A stretch of 5,361 bases of DNA, taken from positions 1 to 5,361 of the forward strand of contig NVTG01000106.1 of NCBI GenBank assembly GCA_002401495.1, in the 5' to 3' direction. Under the pieces are notes generated by a model. The model had not been told where the DNA came from. It saw only the letters and a list, made by a program, of their open reading frames with translations, and did not search any database. Positions 5,207 to 5,361 of the stretch are shown one piece after another (the stretch's first letter is position 1; every line of letters begins with the position of its first letter). This stretch comes from Candidatus Kaiserbacteria bacterium (GTDB taxonomy: Bacteria; Patescibacteria; Paceibacteria; UBA9973; UBA2100). Position numbers and translations under genes: made by a program.

Positions 5207-5213
5207 CCTGACA
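5184..5213 (+). promoter_or_regulatory. ACCTGAC direct repeat, 22-bp pitch: second candidate response-regulator site
   Basis: ACCTGAC occurs at 5184-5190 and ACCTGACA at 5206-5213. The 22-bp pitch is exactly twice the 11-bp pitch seen upstream of the kinase, leaving room for a degenerate middle half-site around 5195 (AACTTTG). The pair lies 57 bp before the ATG of the exported protein at 5270. No -10 at good distance from it is obvious; an inverted pair TTGTTC (5227-5232) / GAACAA (5248-5253) lies in the leader. Binding by the adjacent regulator is inferred from the shared motif. Confidence 0.55.
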
Positions 5214-5269
5214 TTTCATCACTTCTTTGTTCCGAAACTGTTTGTACGAACAATCAAAAAGGAGAAAAA

Positions 5270-5361
5270 ATGTCTATGCCATTTCCAGTAAAAATGATCG
5301 CAGTACTTGCACTCTTTGCACCTCCCGCTTTCGCAGGTGGCCCCAACTGTGAGGACCACCC
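5270..5361 (+). CDS. Exported protein, N-terminal fragment cut by the window edge
   Basis: The ATG at 5270 is preceded by AAGGAG with a 5-nt A-rich spacer, a strong ribosome site. The 30 visible codons begin with a short region ending in K8, then a hydrophobic core MIAVLALFAPP (9-19) and the cleavage site AFA before GG (after A22). The mature protein would start GGPNCEDHP. The remainder is off the right edge, so the family cannot be named. The candidate regulator site lies just upstream, so it is probably a member of the two-component regulon. By analogy with envelope-stress systems it might be a Spy/CpxP-like periplasmic protein, but nothing visible proves this. Confidence 0.75.
   Translation, partial: MSMPFPVKMIAVLALFAPPAFAGGPNCEDH

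Overview
The window looks like chromosomal DNA of a Gram-negative bacterium, most probably a member of the Bdellovibrionota (Bdellovibrio-like). The pointers are a TIGR02147/DUF4423-type regulator, which is expanded in that group and in Fibrobacter, a short heptad-repeat protein of a style common there, several small exported proteins, and moderate GC. The lineage is inferred from family content only.

The left half (1-2149) is read on the minus strand. From the right: a 132-aa exported protein started at a TTG, followed 1 nt later by a GTG-started 300-aa TIGR02147-like regulator (a tightly coupled pair); then a 193-nt spacer with two imperfect direct repeats 42 bp apart; then a 110-aa coiled-coil protein and, 17 nt further, the N-terminal part of a DTW-domain tRNA-modification enzyme (TapT-like) that runs off the left edge.

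The right half is read on the plus strand. A divergent 263-nt region separates the exported 132-aa protein from an 86-aa exported four-cysteine protein. Next comes a two-component operon: an OmpR-partner-type sensor histidine kinase with a large periplasmic domain (tentatively DUF3404/VxrA-like), then an OmpR/PhoB-type response regulator 17 nt downstream. The right edge cuts a gene for another exported protein just after its signal peptide.

The most interesting signal is a repeated element, CCTGAC(A). It occurs as a direct repeat with an 11-bp pitch just upstream of the kinase gene, the second copy coinciding with a good -35 element. It occurs again with a 22-bp pitch upstream of the exported protein that follows the regulator. 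This is the layout expected for OmpR/PhoB-family binding sites. It suggests that the response regulator controls its own operon and the next, exported protein. The kinase promoter also places transcription initiation almost on the ATG, so the kinase mRNA may be leaderless. No mobile element, tRNA, rRNA or CRISPR array was seen.
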